Below, in pieces: positions 44,801 to 53,760 of a DNA stretch of 64,000 nucleotides. The notes beneath the pieces were generated by a model, which searched no databases, was not told where the DNA came from, and saw only the letters and a list, made by a program, of their open reading frames with translations. The first letter of the stretch is position 1. Every line of letters starts with the position of its first letter. The position numbers were made by a program, and so were the translations under genes. The stretch lies in the NCBI RefSeq assembly GCF_001280845.1, contig NZ_LGHP01000001.1, forward strand, positions 1,194,319 to 1,258,318. The letters run 5' to 3'. The stretch comes from Bacillus sp. FJAT-28004 (GTDB lineage: Bacteria; Bacillota; Bacilli; Paenibacillales; Paenibacillaceae).

Positions 44801-47800
44801 GAACATTGTGTGGACATCTACCAATAACACGGTGATAAACAGCAACACCGGCGCAGTAGATCGTCAAGGAGCCAATACAGTCGTAACTCTTACGGCGACA
44901 GTAAGCAAAGGAACGGCAACACCGGTTGTTAAAACATTTAATATAGTCGTTCGCGGAACAGGTACCGGAACAGACGAGGATGCGGTAAACGATATGTTGA
45001 ATAAACTGACATGGGATTTAATCAAAGGCGTGAATGTTTCAGAGGCTAATGTGACAACGAACTTAGTTCTTCCGTCAATAGGTGAAAATATGACAGATAT
45101 TACATGGACGACATCCACTGCTACCCTTATAACCACTGCAGGCGTGATACCGACAAACCGTCCGGACGGCGGAGGTGAGGTAACGCTCACGGCGACGGTA
45201 AAAAGAGGTCCGGTAGCCGCTCCTGTAACCAAGACTAAAACCTTTGTGCTCACAGTTCCGGATCGATATGATTACGCAAAACACATGAGAACGGCAATCG
45301 TTCAGGAACACGACGCGAAAGATTGGGCGATATCGGACTTTAACGTACTCGCTTTCGGTGCGAAAACAGCAGAGATGGCAGAAGCGGAAGGCTTAGTTAA
45401 TTTCGATAACAGAGAGGCTTTCCAGGCGGCGATTGATGCGGCTTATAATGACGGCGGCGGCGTAGTCTATATTCCGGCGGGAACCTTTGCGTTCTACACG
45501 GAAACTACCGGCAAAATAAGCGTTCAAAGCACGACAGGTAGTACAACCTACGAATATAAACAGGTTTTAAATTTGCGGGCAGGCGTACAGCTCCGTGGCG
45601 AATGGGATAATCCGGATGCGGACGATTACGATGGTAAAATCGACGGAACCATTCTCGCAGTCTATGCCGGACATAATTCCGCCAATTATGACACGTATGT
45701 TGACTCTGACGAGAGAGAAAATCAGACAGGCGGCAAAAAAGTAGCTAACGTGTCCGATAGATTCATAGACATGGAACAAGGCACAGGTGTAACAAACCTT
45801 TCCGTATGGTATCCGAATCAAGATATTAATTCTACTACCACTGTTGAAAAGAGGAACGCAGATGGTCAGAAGACAGGGGAATTTGAGGACATAAAAGGAA
45901 TTCCGTATCCGTGGACGTTCTATCAGAGAACCGGAAACAGCGTGACGCTTGATAACGTTACTCTTGTAAATGCTTGGGGAGGATTTATCTCCCTGCCGAG
46001 CGAGATGCATTATGTTCTGAACAGCAATATGACGGCTCTCTACAAGGGAATTGTGGTTCACACCTGTACGGACATCGGACGTATCGAGAACGTTAACATT
46101 GACCCGAAATACTGGGCGAATTCAGGACTTGACGGCGCACCGTCTCTTTCGGACGCGAGAGCGTACACAAGAGCGAACGCTACCGGATTCATGATGCACC
46201 GTTCAGACTGGGAATATGTATCGGGATTGAATATTTCCGGGTATAAGACGGGTATGTGGATCGGAAGAGAACCTGGCGGCGACGAAGCTCCGAACGCGCA
46301 GTTCTACGGATTGAAAATCGAAGACAGTCAAACGGGTATATATATTGACAACGTTAACGGTTTCGGTCTGCTTCTCTCGAACTCGGAATTCGGAGGCGAC
46401 ACTGCAGTATATTTCAACGAACGTTTCGACACTTCTGTTCAATTCAACGGAGTTGCATTCAAAGGTCCGATTGTAAGCAACGCCAGAGGCGGAGTTATAT
46501 CCTTCGAGGATAGTACGTTCGACGAATATGACAATTACGCACTGAACTTCCTGGGTCGTGGCAACGCATTAGTCAGTCAGAGCAATTTCAAACAGGCAGA
46601 CAAACATGCACATTTTGGAGCAAACTTCGGAACATTCAAATCTGTAAATTCCGGTTATAACCTTAACATCGAGAGCGCTAACCTTGCCGCTCATATCGAT
46701 AACCTTGAACTTGACGTTAAGGCTGACGGTAATAACACCGCTGTACAAATCGTTAATGATGTTGATTATCTGTTTGAACCTATTCCGAAAGACGTAAAAA
46801 CAGATATTGATGTACACCCGAGACCGACATCAAGCGCAGTGCTTAGACTTGACTTTCCACGCTCATTAACCGGCAACGCGCCGACCGTGGATATATCTGC
46901 AAAGTTGCAGGAAGCTCTTGACTATATTAAAGCTAATCACGGCGGCGGCACGATATATTTACCTGGTGGAAGATATAGACTGAATAATCCCGTCATTGTT
47001 CCCGAGGGTGTTGAACTCAGAGGAACATGGGACGTACAGCACCATACACAAGGCGGCGGAACGGCGATATTTACTGCTTACACCGGTGGCGATCTAGGAG
47101 AAAACGGAAATTCTCTTATTCAGCTTAAGGCAAACGCAGGGCTCAGAGGACTTAACATTGCGCAAACGAATATAACCAGCGTTAATCTCGACAACCCTAA
47201 CCTAACGCTAAAAACTCCGTTTTTGGTACAGGGACAAGGCGCAGGCGTATATGCAATCAATTTAACGATCCCAATTGGGGATAAAGGTATAGACCTGGCT
47301 TCCTATAAAACAGATGGTCACTATGTAGACTATTTAGGAGGCACGCTCCTCAGAGCAGGCATTTGGGTCGGAGGAGGCGCGGAAGGCGGATTTATCAGAA
47401 ATATGCAATTCAATCCGCATTACGCTTTGAGACTTCCGGGAGGCCAAGGATATTCGGCACCTACCGGCGATTTGTACGGATTCGTACAAAGATACATGAG
47501 TGCGCTCAAATTCGCCGATGTGGAAGACCAGACGATTTTCAACAATTTCGTTTTCGGTTCGGTATACGGCATACACTTCCTGAAAAGAGACCTGGGGAAC
47601 GGCGAATTCGCATACCCCGGAAAAATGACGATGATTGGTCACGGTTCGGACGGAACCACGTACGCTCTCTATGTGGAAGACGCGGACGAACACACCAAAA
47701 TAATCGCGATCAACTCAGAATTGGTTAATACGAATATCACGACGGAGCCGAATAGAGCGTATGTCAGAATGGGAGATGCAGCTAATACCGCGAAAATCCA

Positions 47801-50105
47801 CCAAGACGCTGAACTTGTCCTGTACAACAGTGCGTTCTGGGGAAGCCCGACCGTAGCGGGAGCGATTGTAAATAACGGTAATGTTCGCTTACAGCAAGCA
47901 AACTTCACTCAGCTGCCCGGCAACAATCCGGGTATAGATGTCCACGGCGGTAAGGCGCATGTATACACTTCTTACTTCCAGCCGTCCAAGAACGGCCAGA
48001 ATAATAATGTGTATGCCATGCTGCGCGAGAGCGGCTCATCGATAGAACTTAGCAACAATTATTACGCATCCGGTTTGAGAAACAGCACCCCGGCGGGCAA
48101 TCCGTACGGCATTTACGGCTCGGATCTATTGGCGGAACCGTTTGTATTTAACCTAACCAAAAACGGAGATAAACAACAATTCAACATTAAGTATAATGTC
48201 GGAGGAAGAGCCTCTGCACCCGGAACATTAACAATTGTTTCCCCGGCTGCTTATGCTAAAGATTTCACTCCCATTAAATTTAACGCGCTTGCGGCAGGCG
48301 AATCCGTAACCGTAGATTTACCGTATTATGCTGCAGGTCTGATCACATTCAAGCTTCAACTCGAAGACGGAAAAACATACACCTATACAGCAAAATTTGA
48401 CGCGGCATACGCTGAAAAGGTAAGTTCTGCAGGCGCAGAAAATCCGGCAAAGAGTGCCGCAACTCCGGCATTTGTAATGGACACCAAAGATTATGCCACT
48501 TCGGGAACGTGGGATGGTCCGCAAGACCTCAGCATAGGATCGCATTTCGCATGGGACGACAGCAATTTATACGCGTACATTGTCGTTACTGACGACGTGC
48601 ACTTCAATAGCCAGACCGGAGGCAATATATGGAGAGAGGATAATTTGCAGTTAGGCATTGATTTACGCAATCCTGCAACCAACAGTACTACGCGGAATGA
48701 ATTGGGGTTTGCGCTTACCAATGACAACAAAGATGTAATATGGGCTTGGACTCGTCCCACAGGCGCCAATGCACCGACTGCTCCGATAACTGATATCGCA
48801 GCAAAGATTACGAGAGATGAAGATACGAAAACGACTATTTACGATTTAAAAATTCCGTTTAATACCGTTCATAATAATCCTGCATCGGAACTCACGAACG
48901 GAAGAATCGGAATATCAATCATGCTCAATGAATCTGACAGCTCGCGTGAATCAGACAGCACCAGATCCACCTTTGAAGTTGAAAGTGGACAATTAAAAAA
49001 TTCAAATTCATTTACAGACGTATATCTGTTAGGCGCAGGCAAATACAATGAAATGCTTGAAGCATCGGCAAGGGCTGCCGTTTCAAAGGCTCTCGCGTCT
49101 GGATTAGTTGCCGATAACGCTATAGCTCGCAACTTTGTCACTATTATGGCAGACGGCGAAGTTAAGACGGATCTTCTTAACAAAATCAAACCTATCGTTC
49201 AGGATAGCGAAATCAGCAAAGCTGCTGCTGAATTTGATCTGAACCCTAGCAAGCAGCAAGCAGTTGCAATAAAGCTGGAGCTTAAAGGGAATACACTGAC
49301 AGCCATTAAGAACGGCAGTACACAGCTGCAGGCTGGAACTGATTATGTTGTGAATAGCGATCAGATCGCGATTACGACGGCTTACTTGGCGAAATTACAA
49401 AAAGGTACAGTGCAGCTAACGTTTGAGTTTAGCGCAGGACAGCCGCAGGTGTTGACGATTACAGTAGTTGATACAACGCCTGACAACAACAACGGCGGTA
49501 ACAACAACGGTAACAACAATGGTGGCAACAACGGAGGTAACACTGGCGGAAATCAAGAGAACCAGATTGAATTGAAGGATATTGCCGGACACTGGGCGGA
49601 AGCTGCGATTCGTAAGGCAGTGACAAAAGGCTTTGTGATTGGCTACAAGGATCAAACCTTCAAGCCAAATGCGGCGGTAACCCGTGCGGAATTTGCAGTG
49701 ATGTTATCCCGTGCAATGACTGTACAAAGTGATGAAAAGCAGCATGCCTTTAATGATGAAGCTGACATTGCTCCATGGGCAAAAGAAGCGCTTGAGCAGG
49801 CAGTATCAGCGGGAATTTTAAGCGGCTATGCTGATGGGACGCTGCGTCCCAATAGCGGTTTGACGCGCGCTGAGCTTGCGGTTATGATTGCTCGTACTTT
49901 GAAGCTGGAAGACCAAAAGGACAAAGCAGCAAACTTTACTGACCAAGCTAAACTGCCAGAGTGGGCAAAGGGCGCGATTGGCGCAGTAGCTGCAAAAGGG
50001 ATTATGCAGGGCAAGGAAGGCGGCAAGTTTGACTTCAATGCAGTGGCAACCAGAGCGGAAGTAATTACAATTCTGCTCCGTATTTTGGAGCTGGATGAGA
50101 ATTAA
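41892..50105 (+). CDS. Giant S-layer-anchored beta-helix (pectate-lyase-like) protein
   Basis: 2737 residues, exported. Order: signal peptide (1-29); carbohydrate-binding-like module twice (about 30-200 and 400-561, both ending VFIKNPRFQ or IYIKNPRFQ); an unnamed repeat after each (215-300, 567-653); four atrophied bacterial Ig domains beginning LTWDTIKG or similar (303-393, 655-750, 930-1022, 1027-1123); a CBM6-like module (755-926); two right-handed beta-helix pectate-lyase-superfamily regions (about 1137-1637, FNVLAFGAK; 1657-2087, GGGTIYLPGGRYRL); CBM9-like (2183-2385); X2 module (2442-2528); Asn/Gly linker; three SLH domains (2562-2736). The start ATG 41892 follows GGAGG by ten bases. 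A polysaccharide-acting, wall-attached enzyme is likely, substrate unknown. Base composition is GC-richer than the island to its left. Confidence 0.88.
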   Translation: MKKRRLLASLLVTAMLFTLFSPLMAVSAAWGDDVSLLTVNAGADGNTATNADAPDGQKAWSLNTGTSKGGGPWDNLFTPSVAPLKDVSVYKDGYFVFEMYIPNASFKNMLGNNWLVIVSDSNPAVDKFNADSRLQLDLSGVTNAAVGTWATVYTKLSTSSAVAGNFNDAWLDKVTRLAMHLQWDTSVPSTDVFIKNPRFQKSTLGVPVSPSTAPALEVATKTVTANAPASGQAVEFAISEDGIAPAAGWVDGSKNDNVYTHQFATLPSAQTYYVFARAKADNSYNFIGASSRITVTSIDEQTLVNEAAASLTWDTIKGSNTSNNDVKSQLSLPTAIGTTNVAWSSDNAAISNTGGVNRLLNREVDKNVVLTATITKGNASATQTFTLTVRAVPAEVNARAATYFPNIEEGTNSAIAPDGNNAVKLGAGKIGAGVERLWDARFVSSSGNQDLSAYANQYFVFDMYVTHSDLLKLSGNNWIAMASGGNNLDTNSRLNLNVNEIKNGKVNEWITVYAQLSAANSPNGFNPVNLDTVQAGRLQMQWSSVPQGDIYIKNPRFQNTVDSPKPIPTAVETTDNITLSSAAPTNGQAVQFAINTTGNAPAVGDWTTGTLGTGIYTAAFTKPTGNIYYTFARTAQNTQYPFAGTHTRVKVEHLDDNQAISDAANKLTWDTIRNSNVIQSEVRTGLTLPSTGANDTAIVWSAEPAGIINTATGNVTRDPDVGKAVTLTAKITKGNAAPVNKIFNLTVASTTNELAEVFIDFNNPESFDAVDTIGSGFGDGGDPAGPYQGLQGNGIGISLIGDGGTAVDVVTQSGVDAVKVGNFMYVIVDDLKLKQANKVELAVTYWRPSAAGGISLQYNTIYPGSFSGFEAYRSASIPATGSGNSWVTSKVVLNGANFAIGAQNQGAHFRIGAAGAIIQSIRITEIPPTDEEAVKLVSDALTWDAIKGTNTRQDLVETNLTLAKVGSASTNIVWTSTNNTVINSNTGAVDRQGANTVVTLTATVSKGTATPVVKTFNIVVRGTGTGTDEDAVNDMLNKLTWDLIKGVNVSEANVTTNLVLPSIGENMTDITWTTSTATLITTAGVIPTNRPDGGGEVTLTATVKRGPVAAPVTKTKTFVLTVPDRYDYAKHMRTAIVQEHDAKDWAISDFNVLAFGAKTAEMAEAEGLVNFDNREAFQAAIDAAYNDGGGVVYIPAGTFAFYTETTGKISVQSTTGSTTYEYKQVLNLRAGVQLRGEWDNPDADDYDGKIDGTILAVYAGHNSANYDTYVDSDERENQTGGKKVANVSDRFIDMEQGTGVTNLSVWYPNQDINSTTTVEKRNADGQKTGEFEDIKGIPYPWTFYQRTGNSVTLDNVTLVNAWGGFISLPSEMHYVLNSNMTALYKGIVVHTCTDIGRIENVNIDPKYWANSGLDGAPSLSDARAYTRANATGFMMHRSDWEYVSGLNISGYKTGMWIGREPGGDEAPNAQFYGLKIEDSQTGIYIDNVNGFGLLLSNSEFGGDTAVYFNERFDTSVQFNGVAFKGPIVSNARGGVISFEDSTFDEYDNYALNFLGRGNALVSQSNFKQADKHAHFGANFGTFKSVNSGYNLNIESANLAAHIDNLELDVKADGNNTAVQIVNDVDYLFEPIPKDVKTDIDVHPRPTSSAVLRLDFPRSLTGNAPTVDISAKLQEALDYIKANHGGGTIYLPGGRYRLNNPVIVPEGVELRGTWDVQHHTQGGGTAIFTAYTGGDLGENGNSLIQLKANAGLRGLNIAQTNITSVNLDNPNLTLKTPFLVQGQGAGVYAINLTIPIGDKGIDLASYKTDGHYVDYLGGTLLRAGIWVGGGAEGGFIRNMQFNPHYALRLPGGQGYSAPTGDLYGFVQRYMSALKFADVEDQTIFNNFVFGSVYGIHFLKRDLGNGEFAYPGKMTMIGHGSDGTTYALYVEDADEHTKIIAINSELVNTNITTEPNRAYVRMGDAANTAKIHQDAELVLYNSAFWGSPTVAGAIVNNGNVRLQQANFTQLPGNNPGIDVHGGKAHVYTSYFQPSKNGQNNNVYAMLRESGSSIELSNNYYASGLRNSTPAGNPYGIYGSDLLAEPFVFNLTKNGDKQQFNIKYNVGGRASAPGTLTIVSPAAYAKDFTPIKFNALAAGESVTVDLPYYAAGLITFKLQLEDGKTYTYTAKFDAAYAEKVSSAGAENPAKSAATPAFVMDTKDYATSGTWDGPQDLSIGSHFAWDDSNLYAYIVVTDDVHFNSQTGGNIWREDNLQLGIDLRNPATNSTTRNELGFALTNDNKDVIWAWTRPTGANAPTAPITDIAAKITRDEDTKTTIYDLKIPFNTVHNNPASELTNGRIGISIMLNESDSSRESDSTRSTFEVESGQLKNSNSFTDVYLLGAGKYNEMLEASARAAVSKALASGLVADNAIARNFVTIMADGEVKTDLLNKIKPIVQDSEISKAAAEFDLNPSKQQAVAIKLELKGNTLTAIKNGSTQLQAGTDYVVNSDQIAITTAYLAKLQKGTVQLTFEFSAGQPQVLTITVVDTTPDNNNGGNNNGNNNGGNNGGNTGGNQENQIELKDIAGHWAEAAIRKAVTKGFVIGYKDQTFKPNAAVTRAEFAVMLSRAMTVQSDEKQHAFNDEADIAPWAKEALEQAVSAGILSGYADGTLRPNSGLTRAELAVMIARTLKLEDQKDKAANFTDQAKLPEWAKGAIGAVAAKGIMQGKEGGKFDFNAVATRAEVITILLRILELDEN

Positions 50106-50157
50106 GAAGATCAGTCAGCAGAATTGTTGCCAGCGGATCGTAGAGTCTTAATCAGTG

Positions 50158-50199
50158 AGGATGTCAGCGGCGATTAGCCAAGGCTGACATCCTTTTTAT
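50158..50199 (+). terminator. Terminator after the giant SLH gene
   Basis: AGGATGTCAGC and GCTGACATCCT form an 11-bp stem, then TTTTTATTT. Confidence 0.88.
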
Positions 50200-50341
50200 T
50201 TGCCTTTGTATGGTTAGATTGAAGCGCCATTACAATGGCTGTGCGTACTTGTCCTGAACACTTAATCACCGTAAAACGCACCGAATAATGACCGCCCTCA
50301 GGTTGTCTTTTTTAATTGTGGATCAAGGTTAAATCTAGCAA

Positions 50342-50634
50342 GCAGGTATAATTACAGGGTACAAAGAAGGTGCTTTCCATTCGAATGATCCGATTACACG
50401 TGCAGAGATTACAGTCATGCTAGCTAGAGCTTCGGGTAAATCTATCGAAGGAAAGGCTATAACTGGCTTTACAGAAGAGAAGTATCTTCCAGCTTGGCAA
50501 CAAGCAGCATCCCTTACGTGCGGCAAGAAGGAATCATGCAAGGGAAAGGCAATAACCGGTTCGCGGCACAAGATAAAGCGATATGAGCGGAGGTCGTAAC
50601 AGTTCTGCTAAATTTGTTAGCAACAAAGGAGTAA
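50342..50634 (+). pseudogene. Decayed SLH-domain gene end
   Basis: Reads AGIITGYKEGAFHSNDPITR, AEITVMLARASGKS and then, after a frameshift near 50510, GIMQGKGNNRFAAQDKAI, a TGA, and AEVVTVLLNLLATKE before TAA 50634. This is the last one and a half SLH repeats of another S-layer-anchored protein, without its N-terminus. It sits just after the intact SLH gene. Confidence 0.8.
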
Positions 50635-50789
50635 TAACGTTTAAATTCTTCTATTAAAGTTGTTATCAACCAGTATGATTCATGTGTTTCACCATAGTCC
50701 AATTTGGGCTTTTTTAATTATGGTTGAACTTTTTATAGTCGATTTGCGATGATAGTAATGGGGTATAAGTAAAGTTCTAAACCAGCCGT

Positions 50790-50832
50790 TTTGGGCAGTG
50801 TAATACCCAACGGTGGGAGAGCGCATCACTGT
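50790..50832 (+). repeat. Partial attachment-site sequence (tRNA D-arm part)
   Basis: GGGAGAGCGCATC.CTG at 50815-50831 and some 25 bases before it (GTGTAATA.CC) match 17441-17481. The T arm and acceptor parts are missing. A broken att junction is the likely meaning. Confidence 0.5.
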
Positions 50833-50931
50833 CTGGTAATTGGAGCCGCTTGAAATAGTTGATTTACCGTGGTTATATGAAGGGATAGAAATCATAATCG
50901 AAATTTCCAATGCAGGGAGGCAGCAGCTTTG

Positions 50932-52221
50932 ATGAAACATAGAATGGATACATGGAAACAGCAGTGGCAGTCGCTTGTTCAGGCCCTGGAGCAGAAGGGG
51001 GCAAAAACCTTTATTACCATTGATCATCCTGCACCAGAAAGGGAAATTGTTGAAGCTGAATCCCGGTTGGGAATCCAGTTGCCTGAGGAGTTCCGCTCAT
51101 TGCTGAAGGATGGCTCTAGCAAAGTATTAGTATACTGGAGCTTGCCGTGTGGGACGATTCAACCTTTTGATGTGAGCGGAGAAATAGGCTGGGGTACAGA
51201 TCAGTTGGGTTTCTCCGATTATGCCAATGAGGAAATGGAGGGACAGCGGCAGTATCTGACCTTTCATCTGGCCGGAAACGGGGATGAATTACTGCTGGAC
51301 CTGGGCAGTCCGTCCGGAACTTCCGTTGTGCATTGGGCACATGAGACGGCAGAATTCCGGCTCCTTGCGCCATCCATGACGGCTTTTGTAGACCGGATAA
51401 CAGAACTTGGTTGCGTCGGAGCGGAGGAATGGCAGTATCCGTATTTTTGCGGTGAATTCGGGCTGGACCCGGAGAGCGAGAATAGCAGACGCTGGAAGGC
51501 ATGGTTGCACCAATACCTAACGCTTACACTGGAACAGGCCCAGGAGGAGCTTCCGCTACTCATCACCTATACAGAGATGAATAGTTTGGACAAGGAGGTG
51601 GCAGCAGCCTTTGCCCGCTTTGATGGGGAGGCAGTGCTACAAGCCTGGTTGAAGCGAGTCAGGGCAGAGCAAGATCTCGATAAAATAGATGCTTTAATGT
51701 GCTGTGCAGGTGACATTCTTAAGGAGGAAGCAGCTGATTTTGTGCGCTCATTGTGGTCGGAAGCTCCAGCGGTTAAAGTAAGCAACTCGCTTCGTGCTTA
51801 TCTTTCTGCACGCTGTCTGCCGGAAGGCGAAGGGCTTAAACGGGTTTTGGAAATGTTGGATGCGTCTACGGAACAGAATAAGCTGAGTGGTTATGAAGCG
51901 AATTCGCTGCTCCAGCCTTTTGGTAGCCGCAGGGTGCTGGAGTGGATGGAGGACAAGGTGTCTTTTCCTTATAGCGGCTGGGATACGTTGTATGTCCATT
52001 CACAACCTTCAGTATCCGACATCGTGCACTGGCTCAGCGCCAATGATGTACAGCGTCAGATCGTCATTTCGGCGTTATCCAGCCTGCCGGATGATTACGT
52101 GCTGTTCATTAGTCATGTGGATGCACAGCAGGTCCGCAGCTTGCTAGAACAAGCGTTGGACACAGCCGTGCTTAAAAAAGAAAAGCAAGCCGTCCGTAAG
52201 GCGATGGAACGGCTTGCTTAA
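50932..52221 (+). CDS. SMI1/KNR4 (SUKH) domain protein
   Basis: 429-residue soluble protein. Residues about 20-150 are a SMI1/KNR4 domain (EIVEAESRLGIQLPEEFRSLLKDG, then FHLAGNGDELLLDLGS and VVHWAHETAEFRLLAPSMTAFVDRI). The rest is helical and unknown. In bacteria such domains are frequent immunity proteins against contact-dependent or polymorphic toxins; no toxin gene is visible here. The ATG follows GGGAGGCAGC. Confidence 0.8.
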   Translation: MKHRMDTWKQQWQSLVQALEQKGAKTFITIDHPAPEREIVEAESRLGIQLPEEFRSLLKDGSSKVLVYWSLPCGTIQPFDVSGEIGWGTDQLGFSDYANEEMEGQRQYLTFHLAGNGDELLLDLGSPSGTSVVHWAHETAEFRLLAPSMTAFVDRITELGCVGAEEWQYPYFCGEFGLDPESENSRRWKAWLHQYLTLTLEQAQEELPLLITYTEMNSLDKEVAAAFARFDGEAVLQAWLKRVRAEQDLDKIDALMCCAGDILKEEAADFVRSLWSEAPAVKVSNSLRAYLSARCLPEGEGLKRVLEMLDASTEQNKLSGYEANSLLQPFGSRRVLEWMEDKVSFPYSGWDTLYVHSQPSVSDIVHWLSANDVQRQIVISALSSLPDDYVLFISHVDAQQVRSLLEQALDTAVLKKEKQAVRKAMERLA

Positions 52222-52291
52222 GCCCTTGTATTATGGATAATAGAATCACTGCCTTAATAGGTATTTTTAATATAGAACATAGGAGGTTTAC

Positions 52292-52861
52292 ATGTCCTGG
52301 AGCAAATTGAAGCAACAATTGGAGAGTTTTCTCTGTCCTGCGTTATTGGGAAGGGTCGAATACCGTGCAACCAGCTACCGTTATTTACCTGATAAAGCAG
52401 GACATTGTTATATTGCGGTAGATAAAAAGAACGTACTCAATATGAGTGATATAACTACCTTAATCAGATGGTATCAGACCGAGCTGGAAATTAAGAATGA
52501 TTCAGATATCCAAATACCTATTAACAATGAAGAAATTGAAGCGGTTAGAAAAGATACCAAGGGGGTAGTTCCGGAGGATCGTCTAAAAGTAATTGCAAGA
52601 AGTAGAAAAATATCAGAATACGCAAAGGAGCTTTTGTCAGCACAGTCATCCTTAAGTAAATCAAATTTTATCGTTGTAGCTAATAAGTTTTTATCCAGTT
52701 CTATAGAGGAAAGCATAGAGAGCAATGATATCTTATTAAATATTCTAGCTTTGGTGGACAGACGAGTTGGAAAAAAGCGAATTTTGAACATGACCGAGAA
52801 GATGAAGTTAAAGCATCCAATTGTGCAGTATTTTTATGAACTACGGCTTAGTGCGTTATGA
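52292..52861 (+). CDS. SF0329 family protein
   Basis: 189 residues. The opening MSWSKLKQQLESFLCPALLG, then RVEYRATSYRY and CYIAVDKKNVLNMSD, matches the SF0329 family, small proteins of unknown role often found among immunity genes. ATAGGAGG precedes the ATG. It lies 70 bases after the SMI1/KNR4 gene on the same strand, which supports an immunity-type pair. AT-rich compared with the gene before it. Confidence 0.7.
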   Translation: MSWSKLKQQLESFLCPALLGRVEYRATSYRYLPDKAGHCYIAVDKKNVLNMSDITTLIRWYQTELEIKNDSDIQIPINNEEIEAVRKDTKGVVPEDRLKVIARSRKISEYAKELLSAQSSLSKSNFIVVANKFLSSSIEESIESNDILLNILALVDRRVGKKRILNMTEKMKLKHPIVQYFYELRLSAL

Positions 52862-52928
52862 AAATAAATAACTCATTCACTTAAACACAAACGGCAGAAA
52901 TGTCGTTTTTTTTGATTTTGTTACGTTA

Positions 52929-53066
52929 ATGATGAAGCTGATATTGTTAATCTCCTTCGGGATTATTTTGAGATCATATGAGGAAAAATACTGGCTTATG
53001 GGTACGGCCATATTCCTGATTATTATCACTCTGTTCATAAAAGCAATGCTCAGAAAAGCAAGATGA
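52929..53066 (+). CDS. Possible small membrane protein
   Basis: 45 codons giving two hydrophobic segments (LILLISFGIIL and TAIFLIIITLFI) around a charged loop and a basic tail. No ribosome site is seen, and the same frame is open upstream, so it could be the end of a truncated gene. Confidence 0.3.
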   Translation: MMKLILLISFGIILRSYEEKYWLMGTAIFLIIITLFIKAMLRKAR

Positions 53067-53135
53067 GTTGCAGAGGTCAACCTATGAATTTGGGAGCTTT
53101 AATAAGATTTCCACCAAATACATCATAATAATTGC

Positions 53136-53188
53136 TTTACAGGACACCTGATGGTGTTGTATTATGAATTAGGACACCGATCGGTGTC
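53136..53188 (+). promoter_or_regulatory. DoxX promoter with two palindromic operators
   Basis: TTTACA 53136-53141, 18 bases, TATTAT 53160-53165. GACACCTGATGGTGTT (53143-53158) fills the spacer and the perfect palindrome GACACCGATCGGTGTC (53173-53188) follows the -10; centres are 30 bases apart. This is the layout of a TetR-type repressor target. No repressor gene is adjacent. Confidence 0.7.
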
Positions 53189-53221
53189 ATATCATAATAA
53201 ACGATAAGGAAGAGGTTTCAA

Positions 53222-53590
53222 ATGCATATACTAACCATCGTTCTTCAAAGTTGGCTGCTTTTCTCCATGGCTTTTTTTGGAGGAAGCAAGATTGCAGGAG
53301 CCAAGCATCAGATCGAACTGTTTGATTCGGTTAAACTTCCTCAATGGTTCCGCGTCATTACGGGCTACGTTCAAATTGTTGGATGCATAGGACTCATTAT
53401 CGGCTACTGGTATCCGGGGATTGCCGCATGGGCAGGAATATTGATAGGCATTATGATGCTATTGGCGTGCCTCGCGCATTTCAGAGTCAAACATCCGATC
53501 GGAAAAGTGATACCGGCCTTATTGAATCTCTTGATTGCTATTGCAGTAGTATTCTTATATGCAGACGAACTGCCCCATCTTTTTGGGTAA
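53222..53590 (+). CDS. DoxX family membrane protein
   Basis: 122 residues with four hydrophobic helices and the DoxX pattern (WLLFSMAFFGGSKIAGA, WFRVITGYVQIVGCIGLIIG). DoxX-like proteins are small quinone- or redox-related membrane proteins of mostly unknown function. AGGAAGAGG precedes the ATG. The promoter with two operators suggests tight repression, perhaps relieved by a small toxic molecule. Confidence 0.8.
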   Translation: MHILTIVLQSWLLFSMAFFGGSKIAGAKHQIELFDSVKLPQWFRVITGYVQIVGCIGLIIGYWYPGIAAWAGILIGIMMLLACLAHFRVKHPIGKVIPALLNLLIAIAVVFLYADELPHLFG

Positions 53591-53630
53591 GTTCATAGAG
53601 TTTTATAAGGCGAAGTGGGAGTTGTTGAAG

Positions 53631-53673
53631 AAAAAGCTGATCTTGGGGGAAAACCTGAAGTCAGCTTTTTTTT
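53631..53673 (+). terminator. Terminator after the DoxX gene
   Basis: AAAAAGCTGA and TCAGCTTTTT with a 20-base loop, T-run continuing. Confidence 0.75.
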
Positions 53674-53760
53674 GCATTGCCGTACTTTGCGACTGCGGCT
53701 GAAGATATTGAATAAATATTGATGCGATACTTGCGGGCTGTTTTGGGTATGGTACCGAGC

